A stretch of 64,000 nt of DNA from Salinisphaeraceae bacterium (GTDB lineage Bacteria > Pseudomonadota > Gammaproteobacteria > Nevskiales > Salinisphaeraceae), in NCBI GenBank assembly GCA_002683405.1, contig NYTH01000051.1, forward strand, positions 35,166 through 99,165. Direction: 5' to 3'. The translations under genes were made by a program, and so were the position numbers. Below the pieces are notes generated by a model, which ran no database searches, was not told the origin of the DNA, and worked only from the letters and a program-made list of their open reading frames with translations. Positions 9,683-20,900 of the stretch are shown one piece after another. The stretch's first letter is position 1. Every line of letters begins with the position of its first letter.

Positions 9683-10708
9683 ATGAACAGACAAATCATC
9701 CTGGCCGAGCGGCCGCGCTATCTGATGCCCACCCACAATTGCTTTGAATTACGGCAGGCACCAGTGCCCGCGCCGAGCGATGGCGAAGTCCTTATCAGAA
9801 CGCTCTGGCTGGCGCTGGATCCGTATCTGCATGGCCGGATGAAGCGCATCAACTCTCAGGCGCAACCGGTTGCCATCGGCGACGTCATGGTCGGCGCAAC
9901 CGTCGGTCGGGTACAGACATCCAACCACCCCGACTTCAGCGAGAACGACCTCGTTGTCGGCTTCTGGGGCTGGCAGGACTACTGCGTTTCGAACGGCAGC
10001 CGCATCATGAAGCTGCAAACCGAACTCGAGCGCAGCCATCCCTCCTACGCGCTGGGCGCCATGAGCCGGGTCAGTGGGCTGGGTGCCTATATTTCCATGT
10101 TGCACGTGGCCAAACCGAAGCCCGGTGAAACCGTCGTGATCGGTGCCGCCACCGGCGGCGTGGGCCAGATCGCCGGTCAGCTCGCGAAGATGGAGGGCGC
10201 ACGCGTGGTCGGTTACGCCGGCTCGCCCGAGAAGTGCGACTTCGCGGTCAAGGAACTCGGTTTTGACGCCTGCGTGTGCCACCGCGATCCCGATTTCGGC
10301 GAGGCGCTGCGAGACGCCTGCGCCGAGGGCGTGCACGTTTACCTGGAATCAGTGGGTGGCGAACCGATGGATCATGTACTGCCGCTGCTTAACCACTATG
10401 CGCGTGTTCCCGTCATGGGCCTCATCGCACAATGGTCAACCGGCGGCACGAACGCCAACGACACGCGGATGGCGTTTCTTACCCAGGTCATGGCCAAGAG
10501 GCTGCGGGTCGAAGGTGTTATCTCGAACGATTTTTTCCAGAGTCATTTCCGTGACTTTCAAACCGAAATGGCGAACTGGATCACAACCAAGCAGATCAAA
10601 ATCGTGGAACACGTCGTGGACGGGCTGGAGCATGCCCCCCGCGCTCTGCAAGGGATGTTCCAGACCGGGCAGCATATGGGCAAACTCGTGGTCAAGGTAA
10701 GCGAGTAG
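9683..10708 (+). CDS. NADPH-dependent oxidoreductase (zinc-free MDR, PTGR/CurA type)
   Basis: 341 residues, with AGAAGG a few bases before the ATG. The N-terminal GroES-like half has LDPYLHGRMK and no zinc-binding Cys/His set. The Rossmann half has the nucleotide motif GAATGGVGQIAGQLAKMEGA (residues about 154-173). Together these mark the leukotriene B4 12-hydroxydehydrogenase / prostaglandin reductase branch, which reduces alpha,beta-unsaturated carbonyls with NADPH. It is divergent from the MMPL block and followed 39 bp later by a secreted protein gene. The natural substrate is unknown. Confidence 0.85.
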   Translation: MNRQIILAERPRYLMPTHNCFELRQAPVPAPSDGEVLIRTLWLALDPYLHGRMKRINSQAQPVAIGDVMVGATVGRVQTSNHPDFSENDLVVGFWGWQDYCVSNGSRIMKLQTELERSHPSYALGAMSRVSGLGAYISMLHVAKPKPGETVVIGAATGGVGQIAGQLAKMEGARVVGYAGSPEKCDFAVKELGFDACVCHRDPDFGEALRDACAEGVHVYLESVGGEPMDHVLPLLNHYARVPVMGLIAQWSTGGTNANDTRMAFLTQVMAKRLRVEGVISNDFFQSHFRDFQTEMANWITTKQIKIVEHVVDGLEHAPRALQGMFQTGQHMGKLVVKVSE

Positions 10709-10747
10709 CAGTCAGCTCGCTCGAACAGCATTTAGAGGAGTTTCACC

Positions 10748-12184
10748 ATGCACAAGGTCTTTTTCTCGCTAGCGTTCATCTGCCAGGCTTTTCTTGCTGC
10801 CGGCGCGTTGGCCCAGGCGCAACGCGTGGGTCCCGATGATGGTGCAAAGGATAATGTGCAGGATATGGTGGCCGCCCATCTGAAGACCTGCCCGGCCCGC
10901 TACGCGCGCATCATAAAGCGCGTCGACGAGGCCGATACCGCGGATGCCAGCTTCTACTCGGTGCCGGACTACCCCTGGATCCGCGGCAATCGATTTCTCG
11001 CGTCCTACGTCGGCCATTTCGAGAACGAGCTGGAACTGACCACCTGGCTGTCTCAGCTGCGGGATAACGAGGGCTACGCCCGGAATATCGAACTGCGTAA
11101 TGCCGGCCTGAGTGATGCGGAACGCCGCGAAACGCTGGACAACCTGCGCGTATGTGCCGTGTGGCTATCGATTGATCGCGTCTTCAATCCCGATACCGAG
11201 GAAGCATTCATCGATGCCACGCTGGAGGGCGCCCGCGTGAAGGCGGCCGACCATGCCCCCATTTCCGCCCGTCAGCAGAAAAAAATCGCGCAGGACATTG
11301 ATCGCCGTTTTAATTCGCAGCCCGAAAAGACCCCGGTCACCGAATGGCGGGTAGCCCGGCCGGAGGGGATGATGTCGCCCAGCGAAGTGTTTGCGCTCTA
11401 CCGCGACCTGCCCCGAGACGCGCTTGGCCGTATCGGTATGTTCCACACAGCCTGGAATGCGCTGGCGCATCACTACGCGCCGGTCTGGCTCATCCATACG
11501 CAGACCCAGGCCGACGTTCCGGGCGCGCCGACGATCGATGCGGCCGGCAACACGCGCATCAACCGGGAGACCCCAACTGTTTACTGGCACATTACCTATA
11601 CGCGAGTTGAATCCAGAGCGGTGCCGCAGATCAATTATGTGGTGTTCTTCGGCGACGACGCCGGCCAGCCAGAGAACGGACAGGTCTGGCGTATTACCTT
11701 GAATCAGCAGGGTCAGCCGGTTGTGTACGAGTCGATGCGGCTGGACGGCACCGAACATCTGTGGTTCCCCGCTACCGCGATGAGAGTTCGCGAAGACGTC
11801 GACCCGACCGTGCCTCAATCCGTGGCCGGGACCGGCATTGCCGCAACGCGAATGCTTTCCGACACGCATCAGGTCTATCGCGTCGCCACTCAGGCTACCT
11901 ATGAGGCTGCGGATTATCGCCGGTATACCCTGGCACCCTATGATGATCTGCTGACGCTGGAAACCGGCCCGAATCGAAGCGCCAGCCTGTTCGATGCTAA
12001 GGGCCGGTTGAAGGGCGCCAAACGGACCGGGCAACGCAACCCGCCGATGCGCCAACTCGGCTCGCATTCACTTGCGCCGGGCGAGCCTTTCTTTTTTGAT
12101 GATCCGAACCTGTTCGACGCCAATTTCGCGCTGCTGGAACCAGCCTCTGACGCCAATATGACCGACACCAGCGCGTCGCGCTAA
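10748..12184 (+). CDS. Secreted protein of unknown function
   Basis: 478 residues with a GAGGAG ribosome site and a clear Sec signal (MHKVFFSLAFICQAFLAAGA, cleaved near ALAQA). I recognise no domain. Visible features: one cysteine pair candidate in the first half (TCPARYAR and LRVCAVWL), a middle segment rich in Trp/Tyr/His (VYWHITYTRVESRAVPQINYVVFFGDD), and no lipobox or later membrane helix, so a soluble periplasmic protein is likely. It lies between the oxidoreductase and an SGNH lipoprotein on the same strand and may be co-transcribed with both. Confidence 0.6.
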   Translation: MHKVFFSLAFICQAFLAAGALAQAQRVGPDDGAKDNVQDMVAAHLKTCPARYARIIKRVDEADTADASFYSVPDYPWIRGNRFLASYVGHFENELELTTWLSQLRDNEGYARNIELRNAGLSDAERRETLDNLRVCAVWLSIDRVFNPDTEEAFIDATLEGARVKAADHAPISARQQKKIAQDIDRRFNSQPEKTPVTEWRVARPEGMMSPSEVFALYRDLPRDALGRIGMFHTAWNALAHHYAPVWLIHTQTQADVPGAPTIDAAGNTRINRETPTVYWHITYTRVESRAVPQINYVVFFGDDAGQPENGQVWRITLNQQGQPVVYESMRLDGTEHLWFPATAMRVREDVDPTVPQSVAGTGIAATRMLSDTHQVYRVATQATYEAADYRRYTLAPYDDLLTLETGPNRSASLFDAKGRLKGAKRTGQRNPPMRQLGSHSLAPGEPFFFDDPNLFDANFALLEPASDANMTDTSASR

Positions 12185-12194
12185 CAATCCTGTT

Positions 12195-12866
12195 GTGGCC
12201 GGTCGGCGCGGCACACGGCTAGCCCACCATCTTCGGATGCTCTGGGTCGCGGTGACGCTCCCGGTCATTCTGTCCTGCCAGGCGCCAATCAAAGACGTAT
12301 CGCGACTCCAGCATCATCAGGCGCCGCCGATTCTCGCATTCGGGGACAGCCTGACTGCCGGGATTGGCGGCTCTGGGACGAGTTACCCGCGCGTGCTCGA
12401 GGGCCTGCTCCACCGAACGGTCATCAACGTCGGTGTACCGGGCGACACGACTGCATCCGCACAGCCGCGCTGGATGGCGACACTCCACCAGACACGGCCC
12501 GACGTGGTACTCCTGTGTCTGGGCGTGAACGATTTTGTCCGAGGCGTTCCGCCGGACCGCATGCGCGCGGAGCTATCAGGCATGCTGCAAGCGGCCTCTG
12601 ACGATCCGAACACGGCGGGCATTCGAATCATCGTCCTGTCGGTTCCGGCGCCCGGGGCCATGGCGCCCCACCCGCTCTACGCAGGGCTGACCCGTGAACA
12701 CGCCAACGCGGAGATCAGCCACGCCATGTCCGACGCGCTGTTAAACCCGCTACTCAAGGCCGACCCGGTTCACTTGAACCGCGCAGGCTATGAGCAGGTG
12801 GCGCAGCTTTTACAGCAGCAACTCCGGCGCAAAAAAAATGCGCCGGGCAAATACCCGGCGCATTGA
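12195..12866 (+). CDS. SGNH/GDSL esterase lipoprotein (arylesterase/TesA-like)
   Basis: About 223 residues if the GTG at 12195 is used. This start gives an Arg-rich n-region before the hydrophobic stretch and lipobox LPVILSC; the ATG at 12237 is possible but leaves no positive charge. No strong ribosome site is seen for either. Block I is ILAFGDSLTAG (nucleophile Ser), block III is LLCLGVNDFVRG (Gly/Asn oxyanion residues) and block V is DPVHLNRAGY (catalytic Asp-x-x-His). This is the TesA-type lysophospholipase/arylesterase layout. Predicted to be anchored in the outer or inner membrane and to hydrolyse esters or thioesters. It starts 10 bp after the previous gene and ends in a terminator. 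Confidence 0.8.
   Translation: MAGRRGTRLAHHLRMLWVAVTLPVILSCQAPIKDVSRLQHHQAPPILAFGDSLTAGIGGSGTSYPRVLEGLLHRTVINVGVPGDTTASAQPRWMATLHQTRPDVVLLCLGVNDFVRGVPPDRMRAELSGMLQAASDDPNTAGIRIIVLSVPAPGAMAPHPLYAGLTREHANAEISHAMSDALLNPLLKADPVHLNRAGYEQVAQLLQQQLRRKKNAPGKYPAH
12837..12865. terminator. Bidirectional intrinsic terminator
   Basis: A perfect stem, AATGCGCCGGG with CCCGGCGCATT and loop CAAATA, preceded by a run of eight A. It overlaps the end of the esterase gene and lies just past the end of the convergent minus-strand gene, 12899-13387. The A-run gives a U-tract for minus-strand transcripts; on the plus strand the U-tract is missing, so termination there is less sure. Confidence 0.7.
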
Positions 12867-12898
12867 TAATGAACGGTCCCGCGAGAGGACCGATAGTC

Positions 12899-13387
12899 TT
12901 AGAGGGTCGGCAGAGCCGGCAGAGCGGGCAAGGCGCCCAGACCCGGCAATGTCGGCAGGCCCGGAGCCGCTCCCAGACCGGGCAGAGCCGGCAGGGTGTC
13001 AAGACCCGGAAGGGTCGGCAGCGCGCCCAAACCCGGCAGACCATCAAAGCTGGCGGCGTCGACCAGATCAATACCGGTCAGCGCGCCCACCAGATCGAGA
13101 TAAACCACACCGGAAGGCGGCGGAATCTGCCCGGCCAGCACTTCGGTAACAATTGACTGGCCAGCCAGCATGTTGTTGCCAATGGTGTCCAGGCCCGCAG
13201 CGCCCAGGCCGCTTGCGACGCCCAAACCAGGCAGGGGCAGCTGATCGGTCACCACGCTAGCCGGGCCGTCCAGCAGCATGCCGCCAGTTCTGACGAGCGA
13301 GGACACGGGCGCCAGCGGGTTCTGAGCGAATGCCGGGGCGGCCGTCAGCGCGGCGACAGCGAAAGTGGCAAGGGTCATTTTCTTCAT
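12899..13387 (-). CDS. Secreted Leu-Pro-Gly repeat protein, unknown function
   Basis: 162 residues from MKKMTLATFAVAALTA, preceded by GGAGGAGA four bases upstream. The Sec signal is cleaved near AFAQ. The last 50 residues or so are a low-complexity tandem of Leu-Pro-Gly units (LPGLGALPTLPGLDTLPALP and variants). There is no cysteine, no charge-rich stretch and no recognised domain. The composition suggests a surface-exposed, extended or self-associating protein. It is monocistronic: it ends at the terminator at 12837-12865 and has a 393-bp upstream gap. Confidence 0.6.
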   Translation of the reverse strand: MKKMTLATFAVAALTAAPAFAQNPLAPVSSLVRTGGMLLDGPASVVTDQLPLPGLGVASGLGAAGLDTIGNNMLAGQSIVTEVLAGQIPPPSGVVYLDLVGALTGIDLVDAASFDGLPGLGALPTLPGLDTLPALPGLGAAPGLPTLPGLGALPALPALPTL

Positions 13388-13780
13388 GGAATCTCCTCCA
13401 GTGGTGTTCATTCAGGGTGTCAGTAACGTCGCAACAATTGCAGCATGGCCCCGGCGACCCGTCTGTAGGTCCCGGACGCCTGTTCTTGTAGGAAATATAC
13501 TACGGCTTAATGGCCTGATTACGCTAGACTGTATCATGACATGAACGCGAGCGACTGCGCCAGCCGCCGCTGCAACCATTCCCGCGGGCACACTGCGCAG
13601 CCCGCTGAAAACCCGTTAAGTGACGCCCCCAGCCGCTAAGCAATGCCCCCTTGGCAAGCGCCCGCCGCAGGCCGCCAGAGGCGCTATACCCTTCTCTGCA
13701 AATCCGGGGTGTATGGGTTAGAGTCGCCTGCCGTCGACCGGCCTGGCCGGCGCTGAACAACTATCGAGGAGCTCACGGAC
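13388..13780. other. Intergenic region, divergent promoters
   Basis: This gap separates the repeat protein from the aldehyde dehydrogenase. Around 13490-13540 it is AT-richer (for example GCTAGACTGTATCATGAC), the likely promoter zone for the dehydrogenase. A 32-codon frame from the ATG at 13541 has no ribosome site and a Cys/Arg-rich product that looks random. I see no RNA gene or repeat. Confidence 0.3.
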
Positions 13781-15211
13781 ATGGATAACGCAGATCGCTT
13801 TTTCATCAACGGTAGCTGGGTCGCCCCCAAGGGCGATCAGACGCACGACGTGATCAACCCGGCCACGGAAGCCGTGGTCGCCACGATCAGCCTGGGCAGC
13901 CGGGACGACGTGAACGATGCCGTGGCCGCGGCCAAGGCGGCCTTCCCGGCATTCGCGGCGACCTCGATCGACGAAAGACTGGCGCTGCTCGACCGGATTA
14001 TCGAGGGCTACAAGGCCCGCATGGGCGAGCTTGCGGAGGCTATTTCCAGCGAAATGGGGGCACCCGCCTCCCTGGCGCAGAAAGCCCAGGCGCCGGCGGG
14101 GCTGGGTCACTTCATGTCGGCCCGCAAGGCGCTGGCGGAGTTTCAGGCCGAGGAAAACCAGGGCAAATCGCTGGTGGTGCGCGAGCCCATTGGCGTGTGC
14201 GCCTTCATCACGCCCTGGAACTGGCCCATGAATCAGATCAGCTGCAAGGTGGCTCCGGCCATCGCCGCCGGCTGCACCTGCGTGCTCAAGCCCAGCGAGA
14301 TGGCGCCGCTGGACGCCCTGGTGCTGGCCGACATTCTCGACGAGGCTGGCGTGCCGGCGGGCGTGTTCAACCTGGTGAACGGCGACGGGCCGACCGTGGG
14401 TCAGGCCCTGGCCGAGCATCCGGATGTCGACCTGATCTCGTTCACGGGTTCCACGCGCGCCGGCGTCCAGGTGGCCAAGTCCGCCGCCGACACGGTCAAG
14501 CGTGTGCAGCAGGAGCTGGGCGGCAAATCTCCGAACATCATCCTGCCCGATGCCGACCTGAAGAAGGCCGTCAAGGGCGGCGTAATGGGCATGATGGGCA
14601 ATACCGGCCAGTCCTGCAACGCCCCGTCGCGCATGTTCGTGCACGCCGATCAGTATGACGAGGCCGTCGAGATCGCCCGGACCACGGCCGAACGGATTCG
14701 CGTGGGCGACCCGACGGATGAAGAGACCGTGATGGGCCCGGTGGCCAGCCGCATTCAGCATCAGCGCGTGCTGGAGTACATCCGGAAGGGCATCGACGAG
14801 GGCGCGCGTCTGGTCACCGGCGGCGCCGAGGCGCCCGAAGGCCTGGACACGGGCTACTACATACGACCCACCGTATTTGCGGATGTGCGTGGCGACATGA
14901 CCATCGTGAAAGAGGAAATCTTCGGCCCGGTGCTCACGATCATCCGCTATGACAGCGAGGATGAAGCCATCGACATGGCCAACGACACGCCCTACGGCCT
15001 GTCGGCCTACGTCTGGTCCGGGGACGCCGCCCACGCGCGTCAGGTGGCCGGCCGGCTGCGGGCCGGTATGGTGCATATCAACGGGGCCGCGCTGGACCCG
15101 GCTGCGCCGTTTGGCGGCTACAAGCAGTCCGGCAACGGCCGCGAATGGGGCGCCTATGGCCTCGACGAGTTTTTCGAGATCAAGGCCATCATGGGTTACG
15201 AAGCCGCCTGA
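13781..15211 (+). CDS. NAD(P)-dependent aldehyde dehydrogenase
   Basis: 476 residues with GAGGAG before the ATG. Family motifs are complete: CAFITPWNWPMNQ (cofactor and oxyanion Asn region), FTGSTRAG, the catalytic Glu in QQELGGKSPN, the catalytic Cys in NTGQSCNAPSR, and KEEIFGPVL. It oxidises an aldehyde to the acid; the exact substrate cannot be read from sequence. The thiolase-like gene follows 17 bp downstream, so the two form an operon that may act in side-chain or fatty-acid-like oxidation. Confidence 0.92.
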   Translation: MDNADRFFINGSWVAPKGDQTHDVINPATEAVVATISLGSRDDVNDAVAAAKAAFPAFAATSIDERLALLDRIIEGYKARMGELAEAISSEMGAPASLAQKAQAPAGLGHFMSARKALAEFQAEENQGKSLVVREPIGVCAFITPWNWPMNQISCKVAPAIAAGCTCVLKPSEMAPLDALVLADILDEAGVPAGVFNLVNGDGPTVGQALAEHPDVDLISFTGSTRAGVQVAKSAADTVKRVQQELGGKSPNIILPDADLKKAVKGGVMGMMGNTGQSCNAPSRMFVHADQYDEAVEIARTTAERIRVGDPTDEETVMGPVASRIQHQRVLEYIRKGIDEGARLVTGGAEAPEGLDTGYYIRPTVFADVRGDMTIVKEEIFGPVLTIIRYDSEDEAIDMANDTPYGLSAYVWSGDAAHARQVAGRLRAGMVHINGAALDPAAPFGGYKQSGNGREWGAYGLDEFFEIKAIMGYEAA

Positions 15212-15228
15212 TCCGACGGACCGTGAGC

Positions 15229-16725
15229 ATGGATACACGAACCCCGGTGCTGGTCGGCGTGGGCGAGCTGGCGGATCGCGTTCGCGATCCGTCGCAGGGC
15301 AAGGAGCCGTTGACGCTCATGGCGGAGGCGCTGCGGGCGGCCGAGGCCGACGCCGGCGCTTCGCTTCTGGGCGATGTCGACTCGCTCGACGTCATCGAGG
15401 AATTTTCCTGGCCCTATTTCGATGCGCCGGCGCTGCTGAGCGAGCGCATCGGCGCCCGACCGGCCCGGGCCGTGTACGGCGTGACCGGCGGGGAAAGCCC
15501 CGTACGCTACATCCATGAGGCCGCCATCCGCATTGCCCGCGGCGAGAGCGAGATCGCGGCCGTGGCGGGCGCCGAAGCGCAGTACACAGCGGCCGCGGCG
15601 CAAAAGACGGGCATCGAGCTGCCCTGGGCCCCGCGCGACAACAGCCGGACGCTGGAGGGCGGCGACTATCTGTCGCCGGTGGTCTGGAAACACCAGGCAG
15701 TCTGGCCCACGCAGGTCTATCCCTTCTACGACAACGCCGCGCAGGCCGCCTGGGGTCAGACGCAGCGTGAAGCGCTGAATGAGTCGGGTGAGGTCTGGGC
15801 CGACTTCGCGGCGGTCGCTGCGCAGCGGTCCACCGCCTGGGTCAAATCGGCCCCCTCGGCCGACGCCATCACCACGCCGGACGCCGGCAACCGTCTGATC
15901 GCCTGGCCCTACACCAAGTCCATGGTGGCGAACCCGCTGGTCAATCAGGGCGCGGCCGTCATTCTCACCAGTCTGGGCAAGGCCCGGGCACTGGGCATCG
16001 ACGAATCGAAGCTGGTATTCATTCTGGGCGGCGCCCAGGCCAACGAGCCCAGGGACTATCTGGCACGAGACCAGTTTCACGCCTCGCATGCCCAGGATGT
16101 CGTGCTGGAAACCGCCGTGGCTGTGGCCGGCGGCGCAGATGGTGGGGTGTTCTCCCATCTGGAGCTTTACAGCTGCTTTCCCTGCGTGCCCAAGATGGCG
16201 CGCCGCACGCTTGGCCTGCCGCGCAATGCCCGCATGACCGTCACCGGGGGATTGAGCTTCTTCGGTGCGCCCCTGAACAGCTACATGCTGCACGCCGCAG
16301 TCAACATGGTTCAGGCGCTGCGCGACTCGGGCGAGCTCGGCCTGCTCTATGGCCAGGGCGAGTATGTCACCAAGCACCACGCGCTCGTGCTCTCGAGACA
16401 GGCGCCGGACAGCGCCGAGCCGGCCTATCATCAATTGACCGACGGGGCCGACGCCCGCCGCGGCGACGTACCTGAAATGATTGATGATTACGACGGCGCG
16501 GCCGAGCTGGAAACCTTCACGGTGAGTTACGACCGTGAGGGTCAGCCGGCCTTCGGTATCGTGATTGCCCGCACGCCGGACGGCCGGCGTCTCATGGCGC
16601 GCGTGCCCGCGTCGGACGAGGCCACGATTCGCCGCCTGACCGACCTGGACGGCTCGCCCATCGGGCTGGCCGGCCGCGTGAACCGGCTGAACGAAGAGCT
16701 GCTGGGCTGGACCGCCGCAGCCTGA
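15229..16725 (+). CDS. Thiolase-like protein lacking the N-terminal nucleophile
   Basis: 498 residues starting MDTRTPVLVGVGELADR; the longer open frame upstream overlaps the dehydrogenase and is not used. The thiolase fold shows in VLVGVGE, the interface helix GGESPVRYIHEAAIRIARGE, NPLVNQGAAVILTS, the HDCF-like SHLELYSCFPCVPKM, and GGLSFFGAPLNSYMLHA, which holds the general-base His. Where biosynthetic and degradative thiolases carry the acyl-accepting Cys (NxxCxSG), this protein has GESP, with no Cys. It belongs with SCP2/thiolase-like proteins annotated as acetyl-CoA acetyltransferase, some of which cleave C-C bonds without an acyl-enzyme. Its real reaction is open. Confidence 0.75.
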   Translation: MDTRTPVLVGVGELADRVRDPSQGKEPLTLMAEALRAAEADAGASLLGDVDSLDVIEEFSWPYFDAPALLSERIGARPARAVYGVTGGESPVRYIHEAAIRIARGESEIAAVAGAEAQYTAAAAQKTGIELPWAPRDNSRTLEGGDYLSPVVWKHQAVWPTQVYPFYDNAAQAAWGQTQREALNESGEVWADFAAVAAQRSTAWVKSAPSADAITTPDAGNRLIAWPYTKSMVANPLVNQGAAVILTSLGKARALGIDESKLVFILGGAQANEPRDYLARDQFHASHAQDVVLETAVAVAGGADGGVFSHLELYSCFPCVPKMARRTLGLPRNARMTVTGGLSFFGAPLNSYMLHAAVNMVQALRDSGELGLLYGQGEYVTKHHALVLSRQAPDSAEPAYHQLTDGADARRGDVPEMIDDYDGAAELETFTVSYDREGQPAFGIVIARTPDGRRLMARVPASDEATIRRLTDLDGSPIGLAGRVNRLNEELLGWTAAA

Positions 16726-16734
16726 GGCCGTTGC

Positions 16735-17895
<1,161 letters not shown>

Positions 17896-17902
17896 ACGCT
17901 TG

Positions 17903-20900
17903 CTACGCCTGCGCGGGAGCGGGCGCCTCCTTGTTGTCGGGCAGCGCGTCGTGATCTTCGCCGAGCAGCATGTACATGGCCGGTACGACAAACAGCGTGA
18001 ACAGTGTACCGAACCCCATACCCGTCGCGATCACCAGACCCATCGAGAAGCGGGCCTCGGCGCCGGCGCCGGTGGCCACGATCAGCGGCACAACGCCAAA
18101 CACCGTCGAGGCTGTCGTCATGAGAATTGGCCGCAGACGCAGGCTGGCGGCTTCTTCCACCGCCTCACGCTTGCTGCGCCCCTGCTCGCGCTGCAGCTGG
18201 TTGGCAAATTCCACGATAAGAATGCCGTGCTTGGCGATCAGGCCGATGAGCGTGATGAGGCCCACCTGCGTGTAGATGTTGATGGAGGTCAGCCCCAGCG
18301 TCAGAAACACCAGCGCGCCGGCCACCGACATGGGCACGCTCACCAGGATGATCAGCGGATCGCGGAACGACTCGAACTGCGCCGCCAGCACCAGAAAGAT
18401 GATGATGATGGCGAAGAAGAAGGTGAAGACCAGACTGCTGCCCTCTTCCACGAACTGCCGGGAAATGCCCGAGTAATCCGCCTTGTAGCCCGACGGGAAC
18501 ACCTCGTCCGCAGCATTCTGCAGAAAGCCGAGCGCCTGACCAATGGACACGCCGGGTGCCGGCACGCCCTGCAGCGTGGCGGCGTTGAGCTGCTGGAAGC
18601 GCTTGAGCTGACGCGGCTCTACCGAGCGCTCCAGGGTGACCAGGCTCGACATGGGCACCAGCTCACCGGAGGCGCTGCGCGTGTAGTAGTCGTTCAGCTG
18701 GTCCGGGGTGTAGCGATCGGCGCGAACCACCTGCGGAATGACCTTGTAGCTGCGTCCCTGAATCGCAAAGCGGTTGACGTAGTTGCCGCCCAGCATGGTG
18801 GCCAGGTCGGCGCCGATCTGGGACATGGTAATGCCCAGCGCAGCGGCCTTGGCGCGATCTACCGTCACTTCATATTGCGGGCGGTCGAAGTTCAGATCGA
18901 GCTGGGTGAAGACGAACAGCCCGGATTCCTGCGCCCGCTTCTGCATCTCCTGCGAGACCTGGTTAAGCTGCTCGGCGCCCTGCGTCGTGCCAATCACGAA
19001 CTGCACCGGTAGACCACCGCCGCTACCCGGCAGCGGCGGGCGTTCGAATACCGCGATCTCGGCCCCGGCCACCCCGTTCACCTTTTCCTGCAGCTCGGGC
19101 TTGATCTGCATCTGTGTGCGTTCCCGGTCACTCCAGGGCTTGAGCTTCATGCCGGAGATGGTGGTGCTGGGCGATCCGGGTGCCCCGCCGGCGCCCACGC
19201 CCATGATCATGAAGAAATCGTTGGTCTCGGGGATGGTGTAGTACAGCCGCTGCAGCTCTTCGGTGTACAGCCGCGAGTGCTCCAGCGAGGCGTACGGCGC
19301 CGTGGTGGTCAGCGTGAACAGGATGCTCTGGTCCTCCACCGGGGCCAGCTCCTTCTGCGCACCGTCGAACAGGAAATAGCAGGAACCGAGCACCACGGCG
19401 GCGAACAGGTAGGTCACCGGCCGCGTGTCCAGCGAGCCGTGCAGGCGCCGCTGGTAGAAGCCCTGCAGCGAATCGAACCGCCGGTCCAGCCAGTGGGTGA
19501 AACCGCCCTCGCTCTCGTCGCGCTTGAGCAGCTTCGAGCACAGCATGGGTGACAGCGTGAGCGCCACGATGCCGGAAATGAGCACGGCGCCCGCCAGCGT
19601 AAAGGCAAACTCCGAGAACAGGCTGCCCGTCAGCCCGCCGGTGAAGCCGATGGGCAGATACACCACAACAAGCGTCAGCGACATGGCCACGATGGGCGTG
19701 GCCAGTTCACGCGCGCCCTGGATGGCGGCGTCAAAGGGTTTCATGCCCTCTTCCACGTGCCGATGGATGTTCTCCACGATCACGATGGCGTCATCCACCA
19801 CCAGGCCGATGGCGAGCACCAGCGCGAGCAGGGTGAGCAGGTTGATCGAAAACCCCAGCAGCAGCATCACCATGCCCACGCCCACCAGCGCCAGCGGCAT
19901 GGCGATGACCGGTATGGCCACGGTTCGCAGCGAGCCGAGGAAGAGAAAAATGACCACCGTAACGATCAGCAGCGTAATGCCCAGCGTGAAGATCCCCTCG
20001 CCGATGGCGTCTTCGATGTATTCGGTAGCGTCGTAAACGATCACGCCGTTGAGTGCGTCCGGAAAATCCGCCTGCAGATCGGGCCACTTTTCACGCACGG
20101 CCTGGATGACCGTCAACTCGTTGGCGGTCGGCAGCACCGAGATGCCGATGTAGGGCCCCTCGTTGCCGTCGTGAATGGCGGCGGTTTCATAGCCTTCCGC
20201 GCCAAGCACCACGGTGCCCAGATCACCCAGCCTGACCTGATTGCCGTCGACTTCCTTGACCACCAGATCCTCGAACTGCGACTTGCTGTGCAGATCGGTC
20301 GAGGCCGTCAGGTTGATCGCGACCATGTCGCCCTTGGTCTGGCCCACGGCCGCCAGGAAATTGTTCTGCGTCAACCGGGCCCGCACGTCCGACGGCGTCA
20401 GGCCAAAGGCCGCCAGCCGCTCGGGCTGCAGCCAGATGCGCATGGCGAAACGGCGGCCACCGATGATCTCCGCCTTCTGTACGCCCGCCACTGTCGACAG
20501 CTCGGGAACGACCACTCGCGTGAGATAGTCGGTAATCTCGTTGTTTTCCAGCTCTTCGCTGGTAAAACTCATGTACATCGAGGCGGTGGCATCGCCCACC
20601 TGCACGTCGATGACCGGATCCTCCGATTCGGCCGGCAGATCGGACCGCACCTTGTTGACCTTGGAGGTGATCTGCGTGAGCGCCTCGTTGGGCGGATAGT
20701 TCAGCTCCAGAAACGCCTGAATCGACGACACGCCCTGGATACTGGTGGAGGTGAGATAGTCGATGCCGTCCGCCCCCGCAATCTCCTGCTCGAGCGGGGT
20801 GGTGATGAAGCCCTTGATCAGCTCCGCGTCGGCGCCGACGTAGGTCGTCTGAACCGATATGACCGCCTTGTCTGATCGCGGAAACTCGCGCACGTTCAGC

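Noticed and set aside
9462..9683. 73-codon minus-strand frame in the MMPL/oxidoreductase gap
   Set aside because: It overlaps the promoter region and its stop-to-start range simply fills the AT-rich gap; no ribosome site.
13718..15238. 506-codon minus-strand frame opposite the aldehyde dehydrogenase
   Set aside because: Shadow of a gene with all catalytic motifs on the plus strand; His/Gly/Arg-rich product.
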